A stretch of DNA of 40,872 bases from Deltaproteobacteria bacterium (GTDB taxonomy: Bacteria; Myxococcota_A; UBA9160; SMWR01). Shown one piece after another: positions 9,647-15,848 of this stretch (position 1 is its first letter; each line of letters opens with the position of its first letter). The position numbers and the translations under genes are program-made. Below the pieces are notes generated by a model. The model did no database searches, was not told the DNA's origin, and was given only the letters and a program-made list of their open reading frames with translations. The DNA is taken from contig JAFDDG010000028.1 of NCBI GenBank assembly GCA_019310965.1, positions 1 through 40,872 on the forward strand, given 5' to 3'.

Positions 9647-10739
9647 GCGCTTCGATCAGGGTCTCGAGCTCGAGGGTCACCGCTGCTGCGTCGTAGCGGC
9701 TGCGGGCGCGGGCACGCGCAGTGTGCCCCATGCTGGCACGGCGCTCGGCGTCGCCGAGCAGCTCTGCCAGCGCCTGCGCGAACGCGTCGGCGTCGCCCGT
9801 TGGAACCAGCAGGCCCGACTCCCCGTCTGCGATGGCCTCTGCCGGCCCCGTCGGACAATTCGTGGCGACCGCCGGGACGCCCAGACCCTGGGACTCCACC
9901 AGCGCGTTGGGGAGGCCTTCCACATCGCTCGAGAGCGCGAACACGTCGGCGCTCGCCATCCAAGAAAACGGGTTGGCCACGAATCCCGGCAGCAGCAGCC
10001 GCGCTCCGGCCGGCAGGCGGCGCCCGGCGGCTTCGAGGCGCGCGCGCTGTGCGCCCTCGCCGCAGATCACCAGCTCGATGGCAAAGCGGTCCACGAGTCT
10101 TGCAACTGCCGCGAGCAGCAGGTCGTAGCGCTTCTGCGGCACCAGTCGCCCCACGGCTAGCACCCGCAGGTGCGCGTCCGGCTTCGCGGGCACCGCTTCG
10201 CCGGCCAGCGCGTCGAGCTGCGCGAAGTCCGTGGCATTCGGCAGGTAGCTGGCGCCGCCGCGCACGCTGTAGGTGCCGGCGAAGACGTCCTGCAGCGTCT
10301 CGGAGTTGGCCACGACCCGGTCGCAGCGCCGGTACAGCGCCCGCATCAGCGGACGCAGCGCCGCGGGGTCCGTGGCGCTGGGCGGAGAGGAGACCCGCGC
10401 CAACCAGCCCGGCGCGTGGCGGGCGAGGGCGAGCGCGCAGCCGGTCACCAGGTTGGGGTGGGCGAAGGCACTCAGCACCGCATCCGGGCGTTGCTCGTCG
10501 ACGATCCGTGCCAGCCGCAGGATCGCCGCAGGCAGCTGCCACGGCCGCCGCTTGCCGAGCCCGGTGAGCGGGACGTCGGCCGGGAGCGGGTAGGTGACTT
10601 CGTCCCGCAGCAGCGCCAGCGACGGTGCGAAGCGCTCGCGGTCCAGGTGCCCGAGGACGTTGCTGACAAAACGCTCGGCGCCGCCCGCAGAGAGCGTGCT
10701 CGAGACGAAAAGGACGGACCGGCGGTCGGTTTGTTGCAT
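9633..10739 (-). CDS. Family 4 glycosyltransferase (GT-B fold)
   Basis: 368 residues. It begins with VLFVSSTLSAGGAERFV, a common GT4 opening (the GGAER acceptor-side motif). The donor domain has LAVGRLVPQKRYDLLL, then SSDVEGLPNALVESQGLGVP and NCPTGPAE, giving the E-x7-E donor site. This subgroup includes enzymes of capsule and O-antigen synthesis. The ATG at 10739 has a GGAG directly adjoining it, too close to be an ideal ribosome site, so the start is slightly uncertain. It lies downstream of the PQQ-type dehydrogenase gene on the same strand with a 97-nt gap, and ends inside the 3' end of the convergent GT4 gene by 14 nt. Confidence 0.92.
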   Translation of the reverse strand: MQQTDRRSVLFVSSTLSAGGAERFVSNVLGHLDRERFAPSLALLRDEVTYPLPADVPLTGLGKRRPWQLPAAILRLARIVDEQRPDAVLSAFAHPNLVTGCALALARHAPGWLARVSSPPSATDPAALRPLMRALYRRCDRVVANSETLQDVFAGTYSVRGGASYLPNATDFAQLDALAGEAVPAKPDAHLRVLAVGRLVPQKRYDLLLAAVARLVDRFAIELVICGEGAQRARLEAAGRRLPAGARLLLPGFVANPFSWMASADVFALSSDVEGLPNALVESQGLGVPAVATNCPTGPAEAIADGESGLLVPTGDADAFAQALAELLGDAERRASMGHTARARARSRYDAAAVTLELETLIEALSSR

Positions 10740-10836
10740 CTCCAGAGGGCGTGAGGCTAGCAGCCGGAGCGCATCTCGGACCCTCCGGAGTAGCTGGGGC
10801 CCCTCGCCGTGGCGCGGCTCGCGGCTCTTCGCTCGA

Positions 10837-12327
10837 CTAACGATCGGTCTGGAGCAGGTGGCTGGCGAGGGCCGCGCGCTCGCGGTCTTCCATGGGGAAG
10901 AACGGCATGGGAGGGGTCGGGCGCTCGAGAAAGGCCGCGAGGCTGGCTTGGCTGTAGCGCTGCCCGAGCTCTTTCAGGGGCACCGGGACGACGCCCTCCA
11001 CCGCGCGCTCGGTCTCGTGACAGCCCGCGCACGCGAACTCCTCGTAGAGCGCGGCGCCGAGGGCCAGCGCCTCGGGCTCGGCGGTCGGCGCGCGAGCGGC
11101 GAGCACGGTGGCCGCCGTCGGGGCCGTCCCCCTTGCGCTCGCAGCTCCCGCTGTCACGCGATAGATGGCGCCGGCGTAGTCGTCCGAGACGAAGAGGCTG
11201 CCGTCCGGGCCTTCGGCCACGTCGACGGGGCGCCCGATTACTTCCTCGCCGGTCAGGAAGCCGGTCAGGAAGTCCCGCTCGACGACGCTGCCGTCGGCCT
11301 GCCAGTGCAGGGAGACCACTTTGTAGCCGTCCTTGCTCGTGCGGTTCCAGGAGCCGTGCAGGGCGACCAGGGCGGCGCCACGCAGCCATGCGGGCGCTGC
11401 CGGGTTGCGCACGAATGTGATGCCGAGCGGTGCATTGTGTGCCCGGAAGCCGAACTCCGGCGGCCGCGCCTCGGGAATGCGTGGATCGGGCTCGGCCCCG
11501 AGGTCGGGATCGGCGATGCCGTCGCCGTTCACGAAGGGCCAGCCGTAGAAGCCCCCGTGCACCACCCGGTTGAGCTCGCAGGGAGGAAAGTCGTTGCCCA
11601 GCAGGTCACGACCGTTGTCCGTCGCGTAGAGCGCGCCTGTCACCGGGTGCCAGTCGAATCCGACGCTGTTGCGCAGCCCCGTGGCGTAGATCTCCTCGCC
11701 GCTGCCGTCGGCTGCGTAGCGCAGCATGGCGGCGCGCCTCGGGTCGTCCTCGATGCAGGCATTGCAGCTCGAGCCGATCGTGACGTAGAGGTGCCCGTCG
11801 GGGCCGTAGCGGGCGGTTCGGGTCCAGTGGTTGCCGCCCGTGGGCAGGCCGCTCACGAGCGATTCCAGCTCGCCGCTCGTCTCCCCGGTCTGGGGATCGA
11901 AACGCACGCGCGCGACGCCGTCGCCCACGCCAATCACCAGCCAACCCTCGTGGAGCTCGAGGCTGTTGGGTCCGGCGAGCTCCTCCAGCAACACACGACG
12001 GCCATCCGGCAACCCGTCGCCGTCCCGATCCGGCTCGAGCAGCACGATCTGGCCGGCGCGGGAGAGGCTCACCAGCAGGTGGCCGCCGGGGGTCGGGCGC
12101 AGCATCCGAGGATTTGCCAGCCCGCTGGCGTACAGGCCGACGTTCAGGCCGGGCGGCGTTTCGAAGAGCTCGGGGACGGTCGCGGTGTCCGGTGCCTCGA
12201 TCCCGCCGCCGAACAACATATTCAGCAGCGGCGCGTTGACGGCGAAGCGTTCCGGGAGCACCCAGCGGCAGGCCCCCATGGCGAGAACCGCCAGCAGGGC
12301 GAGGGCGGTCGGAAAGCAGTGACGCAT
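10837..12327 (-). CDS. PQQ-type sugar dehydrogenase fused to cytochrome c domain, lipoprotein
   Basis: 496 residues from ATG 12327. A signal peptide ends in MGAC, a likely lipobox, so it is probably a membrane-attached periplasmic protein. The central part, about 50-395, is a six-bladed propeller of the glucose/sorbosone dehydrogenase family: GGNHWTRTARYGPDGHLYVTIG, then GLRNSVGFDWHP, ATDNGRDLLG and GFYGWPFVNGDG. The C-terminal 80 residues hold one heme c site (CAGCH) and a Met-rich stretch (PPMPFFPM) that could give the axial ligand. The family oxidises sugars or alcohols with PQQ and passes electrons to a heme; here both steps sit in one chain. No PQQ synthesis gene is in the window. The longer reading frame to 12597 crosses rplX and was rejected. 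Confidence 0.87.
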   Translation of the reverse strand: MRHCFPTALALLAVLAMGACRWVLPERFAVNAPLLNMLFGGGIEAPDTATVPELFETPPGLNVGLYASGLANPRMLRPTPGGHLLVSLSRAGQIVLLEPDRDGDGLPDGRRVLLEELAGPNSLELHEGWLVIGVGDGVARVRFDPQTGETSGELESLVSGLPTGGNHWTRTARYGPDGHLYVTIGSSCNACIEDDPRRAAMLRYAADGSGEEIYATGLRNSVGFDWHPVTGALYATDNGRDLLGNDFPPCELNRVVHGGFYGWPFVNGDGIADPDLGAEPDPRIPEARPPEFGFRAHNAPLGITFVRNPAAPAWLRGAALVALHGSWNRTSKDGYKVVSLHWQADGSVVERDFLTGFLTGEEVIGRPVDVAEGPDGSLFVSDDYAGAIYRVTAGAASARGTAPTAATVLAARAPTAEPEALALGAALYEEFACAGCHETERAVEGVVPVPLKELGQRYSQASLAAFLERPTPPMPFFPMEDRERAALASHLLQTDR

Positions 12328-12403
12328 GGCTGGCCGGGAGGGGTATCTTGCTCGGCGAGTTTGCGCCACAGGCGCGGTGAGTACCGTTTTCCCCGCGGGG
12401 GCC

Positions 12404-12432
12404 TTGAGAGAGGGGCTCCGCTGGCGTACACG
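12404..12432 (+). promoter_or_regulatory. Candidate promoter for rplX-rpmG
   Basis: TTGAGA (12404-12409) and TACACG (12427-12432) are 17 nt apart, 28 nt before the rplX ATG. The -35 fits well (5 of 6) and the -10 fits only moderately. It lies in the divergent gap between the dehydrogenase and rplX, where a promoter is expected. Confidence 0.4.
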
Positions 12433-12459
12433 TATGCGCTCGCCGGAGGAACGTGTTTC

Positions 12460-12792
12460 ATGGGACAGCGAATTCGCAAGGGCGACCTGGTGCAGGTCGT
12501 GTCTGGTGCCGACAAGGGCAAGAAGGGCCTCGTGCTCGCCGTGGATCTCGAGCGCGGTCGCGTGCGCGTCGAGAAGGTGCGCATGCAGAAGCGGCATCTC
12601 AAGCCCGGGCGTCGCGGTGCGCGCACGGGTGGCATCGTGGAGCAGGAAGGCATGATCGATGCGTCGAACGTGATGCTGGTCGACGCGGAGTCCGGTGAGC
12701 CGAGCCGCGTGCGCGTGAAGCAGGACGGCGACCGCCGCGTGCGCGTCTTCGCAAAGAGCGGTGCGAACGTGCCCGATCCTGCTCGGGCCTGA
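12460..12792 (+). CDS. rplX: 50S ribosomal protein L24
   Basis: 110 residues. Starts [20 protein letters not shown], the KOW motif region of L24, and continues with the conserved KRHLKP and [17 protein letters not shown] stretches through a full-length C-terminus. L24 is one of the proteins that starts 50S assembly by binding 23S rRNA. A strong ribosome site GGAGGA (12445-12450) lies 9 nt before the ATG. rpmG follows after 13 nt, so they form an operon. The odd point is place: rplX normally sits inside the S10-spc cluster between rplN and rplE, and none of those genes is here. This may be the only copy or a second paralogue. Confidence 0.93.
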   Translation: MGQRIRKGDLVQVVSGADKGKKGLVLAVDLERGRVRVEKVRMQKRHLKPGRRGARTGGIVEQEGMIDASNVMLVDAESGEPSRVRVKQDGDRRVRVFAKSGANVPDPARA

Positions 12793-12805
12793 GGGGAGTT
12801 ATCCG

Positions 12806-12976
12806 ATGGCCAAGAAGGGCAAGCGCGAAAAGATCAAGCTCGAGTCGTCGGCCGGCACCGGCCATTTCTATACGACCGTGAAGAACAAGCAGAACACGCC
12901 CAACAAGATCGAGCTCAAGAAGTACGATCCGGTTGTGCGCAAGCATGTCGTCTACAAAGAGAAGAAGCTCAAGTAG
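12806..12976 (+). CDS. rpmG: 50S ribosomal protein L33
   Basis: 56 residues, nearly collinear with E. coli L33 ([18 protein letters not shown], then [15 protein letters not shown]). It has no cysteines, so it is the zinc-free type. A ribosome site AGGGGAG at about 12792-12798 lies 7-8 nt before the ATG. It is part of the 50S subunit near the E site. It sits between rplX and a ferredoxin gene rather than near secE-nusG, where it is often found. Confidence 0.96.
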   Translation: MAKKGKREKIKLESSAGTGHFYTTVKNKQNTPNKIELKKYDPVVRKHVVYKEKKLK

Positions 12977-13036
12977 GAGCGGCTTCCCAACCCGCGAGGC
13001 CTCGATGCCCCGTGGCACCGAAAGGTACCAGTTCGC

Positions 13037-13390
13037 ATGGCTTGGGTGATTGCGCGTCTGTGCAGGGATTGTATCGATGAGGCATGCGTCGAGGTGTGTC
13101 CCGTAGATTGCATCTACGAGAACACCGGCGATGACAAGGAAACCTTCCCGAATCAGCTCTACATCGACCCCGAAGAGTGCATCAACTGCGGCGTATGCGA
13201 GCCGGAGTGCCCGTGGGAAGCCATTTTCGAGGACGAGGCGGTGCCGGAAGTCTTTGCCGACGACACGGCACTCAACGCGAAGATCGTCGACCACAAGGAC
13301 GACTTCCAGGTGCCCGAGGTGGAGGAGAAGCCCAAGCCCACCACCGAGCAGATCGAAGAGAACAAGAAGAAGTGGGGGTACTCCGCCTAG
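13037..13390 (+). CDS. fdxA: Seven-iron-type ferredoxin
   Basis: 117 residues. Nine cysteines fall at 9, 12, 17, 21, 25, 48, 51, 54 and 58. This is the same spacing as Azotobacter ferredoxin I, which carries one [3Fe-4S] and one [4Fe-4S] cluster: CxxC-x4-C-x3-CP, then CxxCxxCxxxCP. The cluster region is followed by an acidic C-terminal tail of about 55 residues ([18 protein letters not shown]). It is a small soluble electron carrier; partners are not shown by the context. The start ATG is preceded by AAAGG at a somewhat long distance. The gene follows rpmG by 60 nt. The symbol is given by family likeness; a 2[4Fe-4S] form cannot be excluded. Confidence 0.9.
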   Translation: MAWVIARLCRDCIDEACVEVCPVDCIYENTGDDKETFPNQLYIDPEECINCGVCEPECPWEAIFEDEAVPEVFADDTALNAKIVDHKDDFQVPEVEEKPKPTTEQIEENKKKWGYSA

Positions 13391-13430
13391 CGGAGCCCGT
13401 TCTCGATCCAGGCCAGGGGCGCTGCGCTCG

Positions 13431-14258
13431 TCAGGCTCTCGTTCCAACGTCGTCGAAGGCCTCGGCCATCACGGCGACCGGCGCTTCCCGGTCGCTCCAG
13501 AGTTCGAGTTGGGCCGCGGCCTGGTAGACGAGCATCCATTTGCCGGGGATCGTGCGAGCGCCGCGGAGCTGGGCGTCGCGCAGCAGGCGGGTGATCTCGG
13601 GGTCGTAGACGGCGTCCATGACGACGCTCTCTGGGCGGATGACGTCGGCGGGGATGGGGCTCGCGTCGCTGCGCAGACCGACGGACGTGGTGTTGACGAG
13701 CACATCGTGAGGAACGTCGGCGAGGGCCGCGAGGGGCCCGGCGCGTCGGGCGCCGAGGTCACGAGCCAGCGTCTCAGCGCGCGAGATGCTGCGGTTCAGC
13801 ACCGTCACCGTCGCTCCGCGCCGGTGCAGGCCGTAGACGACGGCGCGCGCGCTGCCCCCTGCGCCCAACACGACAGCGTGCCTTCCGGCGAGGGGAGTTT
13901 CGCGCTCGAGGGCTCGCACGGCGCCCAGCCAGTCGGTGTTCGAGCCCTCCAGTGCGCCGTCGCGCCGCGTCACCGTATTGACGGCTCCGATTGCCCGCGC
14001 CGTGTCGTCGATGCGATCGAGGTGGGGGATGACGGTTTCCTTGTGCGGCAGCGAAACGGCGAGCTGGCGCACGCCGCGGGCACGTGCCTGGGCGATGGCG
14101 GCGGCCAACTCCTGCGGCGGGACATCGAATACCTCGTAGCGGGCATTCAGGCCGAGGGCGGAGTAGGCCGCGGTGTGCATGGCCGGCGAGCGGGTATGTC
14201 CCGCCGGATGCAGCACGATGCCACACAGCGTCATTTTCTCGTCGTCTGTCGGGGTCAC
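13431..14258 (-). CDS. aroE: Shikimate dehydrogenase
   Basis: 275 residues. Catalyses NADPH-dependent reduction of 3-dehydroshikimate to shikimate in aromatic amino acid synthesis. Visible motifs in order: the substrate site HTRSPAMH; VSLPHKE with the catalytic Lys; NTVTR and GSNTDWLG with the catalytic Asp; the Rossmann loop VLGAGGSARAV; the NRS cofactor motif; NTTSVGL; and the late YQAAAQLELW. Length is normal. A GTG at 14258 with AAGGG 7 nt upstream is chosen; an ATG eight codons later is an alternative and would start closer to the conserved domain. It is divergent from purE with a 59-nt gap and convergent with the ferredoxin gene. Confidence 0.94.
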   Translation of the reverse strand: MTPTDDEKMTLCGIVLHPAGHTRSPAMHTAAYSALGLNARYEVFDVPPQELAAAIAQARARGVRQLAVSLPHKETVIPHLDRIDDTARAIGAVNTVTRRDGALEGSNTDWLGAVRALERETPLAGRHAVVLGAGGSARAVVYGLHRRGATVTVLNRSISRAETLARDLGARRAGPLAALADVPHDVLVNTTSVGLRSDASPIPADVIRPESVVMDAVYDPEITRLLRDAQLRGARTIPGKWMLVYQAAAQLELWSDREAPVAVMAEAFDDVGTRA

Positions 14259-14317
14259 GCCGAATCCCTTGCCGGGGGCTATCCTAGCGCCCCGCCCTCA
14301 GTCCCGTAGGAGAGACC

Positions 14318-14800
14318 GTGTCGGATCCCCGCGTAGCCATCTTGATGGGAAGCCAGAACGACTGGGCCGTGATGCGGCTCGCCGAGGAGGCGCTCGAGCA
14401 GCTCGGCATCGGAAGCGACGCGCGGGTGATCTCGGCGCATCGCACCCCCGAGCGGCTGACGAGCTACCTGGCGGATGTGGAGGCGCGCGGCATCGAGGTG
14501 ATCATCTGCGGCGCCGGTGCGGCGGCACATCTGGCCGGCGTGACGGCGGCGCACACCGAGCTTCCGGTGCTCGGCGTGCCGATCGACAGCTCCGCGCTTC
14601 AGGGGCTCGACGCGCTGCTCGCCACCGTGCAGATGCCAGGCGGCATTCCGGTGGCGACGTTCGCCATCGGCAAGGCGGGCGCCAAGAATGCCGCGCTCTT
14701 CGCCGCGGCGATCCTGGCGCGCAAGGACCCGGAAGTGGCCAAGAAGCTGCACGAATTCCGTGAGGCGCAATCGGCGGCGGTACCGGAGCGCCCACTCTAG
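14318..14800 (+). CDS. purE: N5-carboxyaminoimidazole ribonucleotide mutase
   Basis: 160 residues, GTG start. Class I PurE: ILMGSQNDWAVM near the N-terminus with the phosphate/substrate Ser and Asp, SAHRTPERL with the catalytic His41, and the glycine-rich AGAAAHLAGV. It moves the carboxyl group of N5-CAIR to C4 in purine synthesis; PurK, its usual partner, is not in the window. The stop codon (14798-14800) is directly followed by the arm of a large inverted repeat that fills the gap to the convergent UDG gene. Confidence 0.95.
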   Translation: MSDPRVAILMGSQNDWAVMRLAEEALEQLGIGSDARVISAHRTPERLTSYLADVEARGIEVIICGAGAAAHLAGVTAAHTELPVLGVPIDSSALQGLDALLATVQMPGGIPVATFAIGKAGAKNAALFAAAILARKDPEVAKKLHEFREAQSAAVPERPL

Positions 14801-14958
14801 AGGCCATCTCATAAGCCCCTCGGTCGCCAGTCACCTGCCTTCGACCCGATCTCTGCGTTGCGAAATCTCGCCGGTGCGACGGCTATGGCTGCGATTTCGC
14901 GCCTTGATCTCGGGCCGAATTCAGGCACCTGGCTCGGTCGGGGTCTATGAGATGGCCT
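14801..14958. repeat. 158-bp imperfect palindrome filling the purE/UDG gap
   Basis: The outer 13 nt are perfect inverted copies (AGGCCATCTCATA at 14801-14813; TATGAGATGGCCT at 14946-14958). Inside, the two halves still align with many mismatches, with a further GCGAAATC / GATTTCGC pair near the centre. The element starts on the base after the purE stop and ends on the base before the UDG stop. The form is that of a small non-autonomous mobile repeat (MITE- or REP-like), and as RNA it could serve as a terminator for both genes. A shared TAG flanks it on the left and, one base out, on the right, too short to prove a target duplication. Confidence 0.7.
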
Positions 14959-15708
14959 TTAGGCCTCGCCCCGCGAGCGGGCGAGGGCAGCCTTCAGGTC
15001 GCTCCACACATTCTTGCGATTCTCCGGTGTGTACTGCCGCAGCACGTAGGCCGGGTGCAGCGTCGGCATCAGCGGAATGCCGCGGTACTCGTGCCAGGTG
15101 CCACGGATGCGGGTGATCGGCACGTCGCGGCCCAGCAGCAGGCTCGCGGCGGGCTTGCCGAGAGCGACGATCACCTTGGGCTTCACCGCCGCGATCTGTC
15201 CGTCGAGAAAAGGACTGCAGGCGGCGACTTCGTCCGGCAGCGGCGTGCGATTGCCCGGGGGACGGCACTTGACGATGTTGCAGATGTAGACGGAGCTTCG
15301 CGGGATCTCGAGACCCTTCTCGATCATCTGGGTCAGCAGCTCGCCGGCGCGCCCGACGAATGGCAGCCCCTGGCGGTCTTCCTGTTGGCCCGGGCCCTCG
15401 CCGACGAAGAGGATGTCGGCGTCGGCGTCGCCGTCGCCGAACACGATCTGGCTTCGCTCGGCGTGGAGCCCGCAGCGCGTGCACTCGCCCAGCTCTTCGC
15501 GCACCGCCTGGAGGGACGCGCGGGTGGCAGCAGAGGGTGCCCGGTCTCGCGTCGATTCCGCCGCCGCTGGAGCGGGGTGTGCAGCTCCTGCCCCACGCGC
15601 GTCCGCAGGCGCGTCGGCCTGCTCGAGCCCTTCTTCCGCCCACTCTTCCAGCCAGGCCCGGGCCGACCCGAGCACCGCGCGGGCCTCGTCTGCTAGCGAT
15701 CTGTCCAC
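14959..15708 (-). CDS. Uracil-DNA glycosylase, family 4 ([4Fe-4S])
   Basis: 249 residues from the GTG at 15708. The catalytic domain covers about residues 75-245, after a low-complexity Ala/Asp-rich N-terminal extension. Motifs: CTRCGLH (two cluster cysteines), VGEGPGQQEDRQGLPFVGRAG (family 4 motif A with the substrate pocket), NIVKCRPPGNRTP and ACSPFL (the other two cluster cysteines), and TLHPAYVLR (motif B). It removes uracil from DNA in base excision repair. It is also related to the domain fused to phage polymerases, but is complete and free-standing here. The start is close to, and overlaps, the end of a 50-codon ORF upstream. No strong ribosome site is seen. The stop abuts the 158-bp palindrome. 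Confidence 0.92.
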   Translation of the reverse strand: MDRSLADEARAVLGSARAWLEEWAEEGLEQADAPADARGAGAAHPAPAAAESTRDRAPSAATRASLQAVREELGECTRCGLHAERSQIVFGDGDADADILFVGEGPGQQEDRQGLPFVGRAGELLTQMIEKGLEIPRSSVYICNIVKCRPPGNRTPLPDEVAACSPFLDGQIAAVKPKVIVALGKPAASLLLGRDVPITRIRGTWHEYRGIPLMPTLHPAYVLRQYTPENRKNVWSDLKAALARSRGEA

Positions 15709-15845
15709 GGCGGATCCCGTTTCTCGACGAACGCGGCCTCGAGTATGCGGCAGCTGGCGCGAGCGAGGGCGCTGCATTTCGCCTCGTGGTCGATGCACAG
15801 GGCGCGGATGCCGTGGAGCTCGGTCTCCGCGTGGACCTCGGTCAC
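15693..15845 (-). CDS. Small 50-aa Cys-containing protein, candidate
   Basis: An open frame of 50 codons starts with GTG at 15845, 3 nt after the stop of the cytochrome gene, and stops 15-16 nt inside the start of the UDG gene. This tight packing is what an operon gene would show. Its third codon positions are about 86% G/C, like real genes here. The product would be soluble and charged, with three cysteines (in RALCIDHEAKCSALARASCR) and no membrane span. I do not recognise a family. Without it the 140-nt gap would be empty. It could still be a chance frame, and no ribosome site is clear, though translational coupling to the stop 3 nt away is possible. Confidence 0.45.
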   Translation of the reverse strand: MTEVHAETELHGIRALCIDHEAKCSALARASCRILEAAFVEKRDPPWTDR

Positions 15846-15848
15846 GCT

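Noticed and set aside
12328..12597. A longer dehydrogenase reading starting inside rplX
   Set aside because: It would begin within a strong ribosomal protein gene, and the signal peptide with its lipobox starts at 12327.
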